A stretch of DNA of 64,000 bases. Source: Pelagicoccus sp. SDUM812002. Lineage in GTDB: Bacteria > Verrucomicrobiota > Verrucomicrobiia > Opitutales > Opitutaceae. Within the stretch, counting starts at the first letter, position 1, and each line of letters opens with the position of its first letter. The notes under the pieces are model-generated. The model saw nothing but the letters and a program-made list of their open reading frames with translations. It made no database searches and was not told the DNA's origin. The stretch is taken from contig NZ_JARXHX010000002.1 in assembly GCF_031127835.1 (NCBI RefSeq), positions 62,001 to 126,000 on the forward strand. Direction: 5' to 3'. Shown piece by piece: positions 62,063 through 64,000 of the stretch. The position numbers and the translations under genes are program-made.

Positions 62063-64000
<1,938 letters not shown>

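Overview
The window reads as a chromosomal segment of a Gram-negative bacterium of the Verrucomicrobiota, most likely class Opitutae (a Puniceicoccales or Pelagicoccus-like marine lineage). This is inferred from the mix of housekeeping genes with very long secreted PKD/RCC1 proteins, CRTAC1-type FG-GAP proteins, Tat-exported sugar-isomerase-like and oxidase-like proteins, and from start codons that almost never carry a Shine-Dalgarno sequence. No phylogeny could be run. I see no phage, insertion sequence, integron, CRISPR array, rRNA or tRNA gene.

Layout. 1-1575: start of the F0F1 ATP synthase operon on the minus strand (atpB-atpE-atpF, running off the left edge), with a small basic membrane protein encoded divergently. 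2020-9311: minus-strand block of trmB, a PhoR/PhoB-like two-component pair, mnmE-mnmG and recA. 9614-14589: a glutaredoxin-like protein and a stand-alone glutamate synthase large chain, each followed by a clear terminator. 14673-20667: a membrane-anchored protein resembling a protease prodomain, overlapping by 8 bases a 1769-residue secreted metzincin protease with alternating PKD domains and RCC1 propellers. 20685-31613: mixed housekeeping and metabolism (uvrC, cinA, moaA, dnaN, pssA with a RelE-like protein, a SIS-domain protein, transaldolase, a glycoside hydrolase). 32016-34837: a Tat-exported TIM-barrel protein and a secreted propeller protein.

35248-43829 is the most interesting region: nine minus-strand genes packed as one operon. 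In transcription order they encode a membrane-embedded spermidine-synthase-like enzyme, a small exported protein with a Ser/Thr/Arg/Gly-rich tail, a duplicated DUF350 membrane protein, an unknown soluble protein, a two-TM potassium channel with a cytoplasmic RCK-like domain, a DUF2170 (YjfI-like) protein, PspA/IM30, S-adenosylmethionine decarboxylase, and a TerB-like/CbxX-type AAA+ ATPase. Together these suggest an envelope-maintenance system coupled to aminopropyl (polyamine-type) chemistry. Pieces of such neighbourhoods are known from other bacteria, but I know of no demonstrated function.

44054-50222: an AraC/O6-alkylguanine-DNA alkyltransferase fusion, a DMT-family exporter, a Tat-exported flavoprotein that looks like a circularly permuted D-amino-acid oxidase, a divergently encoded exported triple-RidA protein (a plausible imine-hydrolysing partner), a tRNA nucleotidyltransferase and a DUF423 protein. 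50338-51939: an outer-membrane barrel protein, then rplM-rpsI. 52100-59073: arginine biosynthesis argC-J-B-D-F-G in one direction; argH is not in the window. 59177-61459: a CRTAC1-family protein. 61885-64000: a TPP riboswitch, thiC, and the first codons of thiS.
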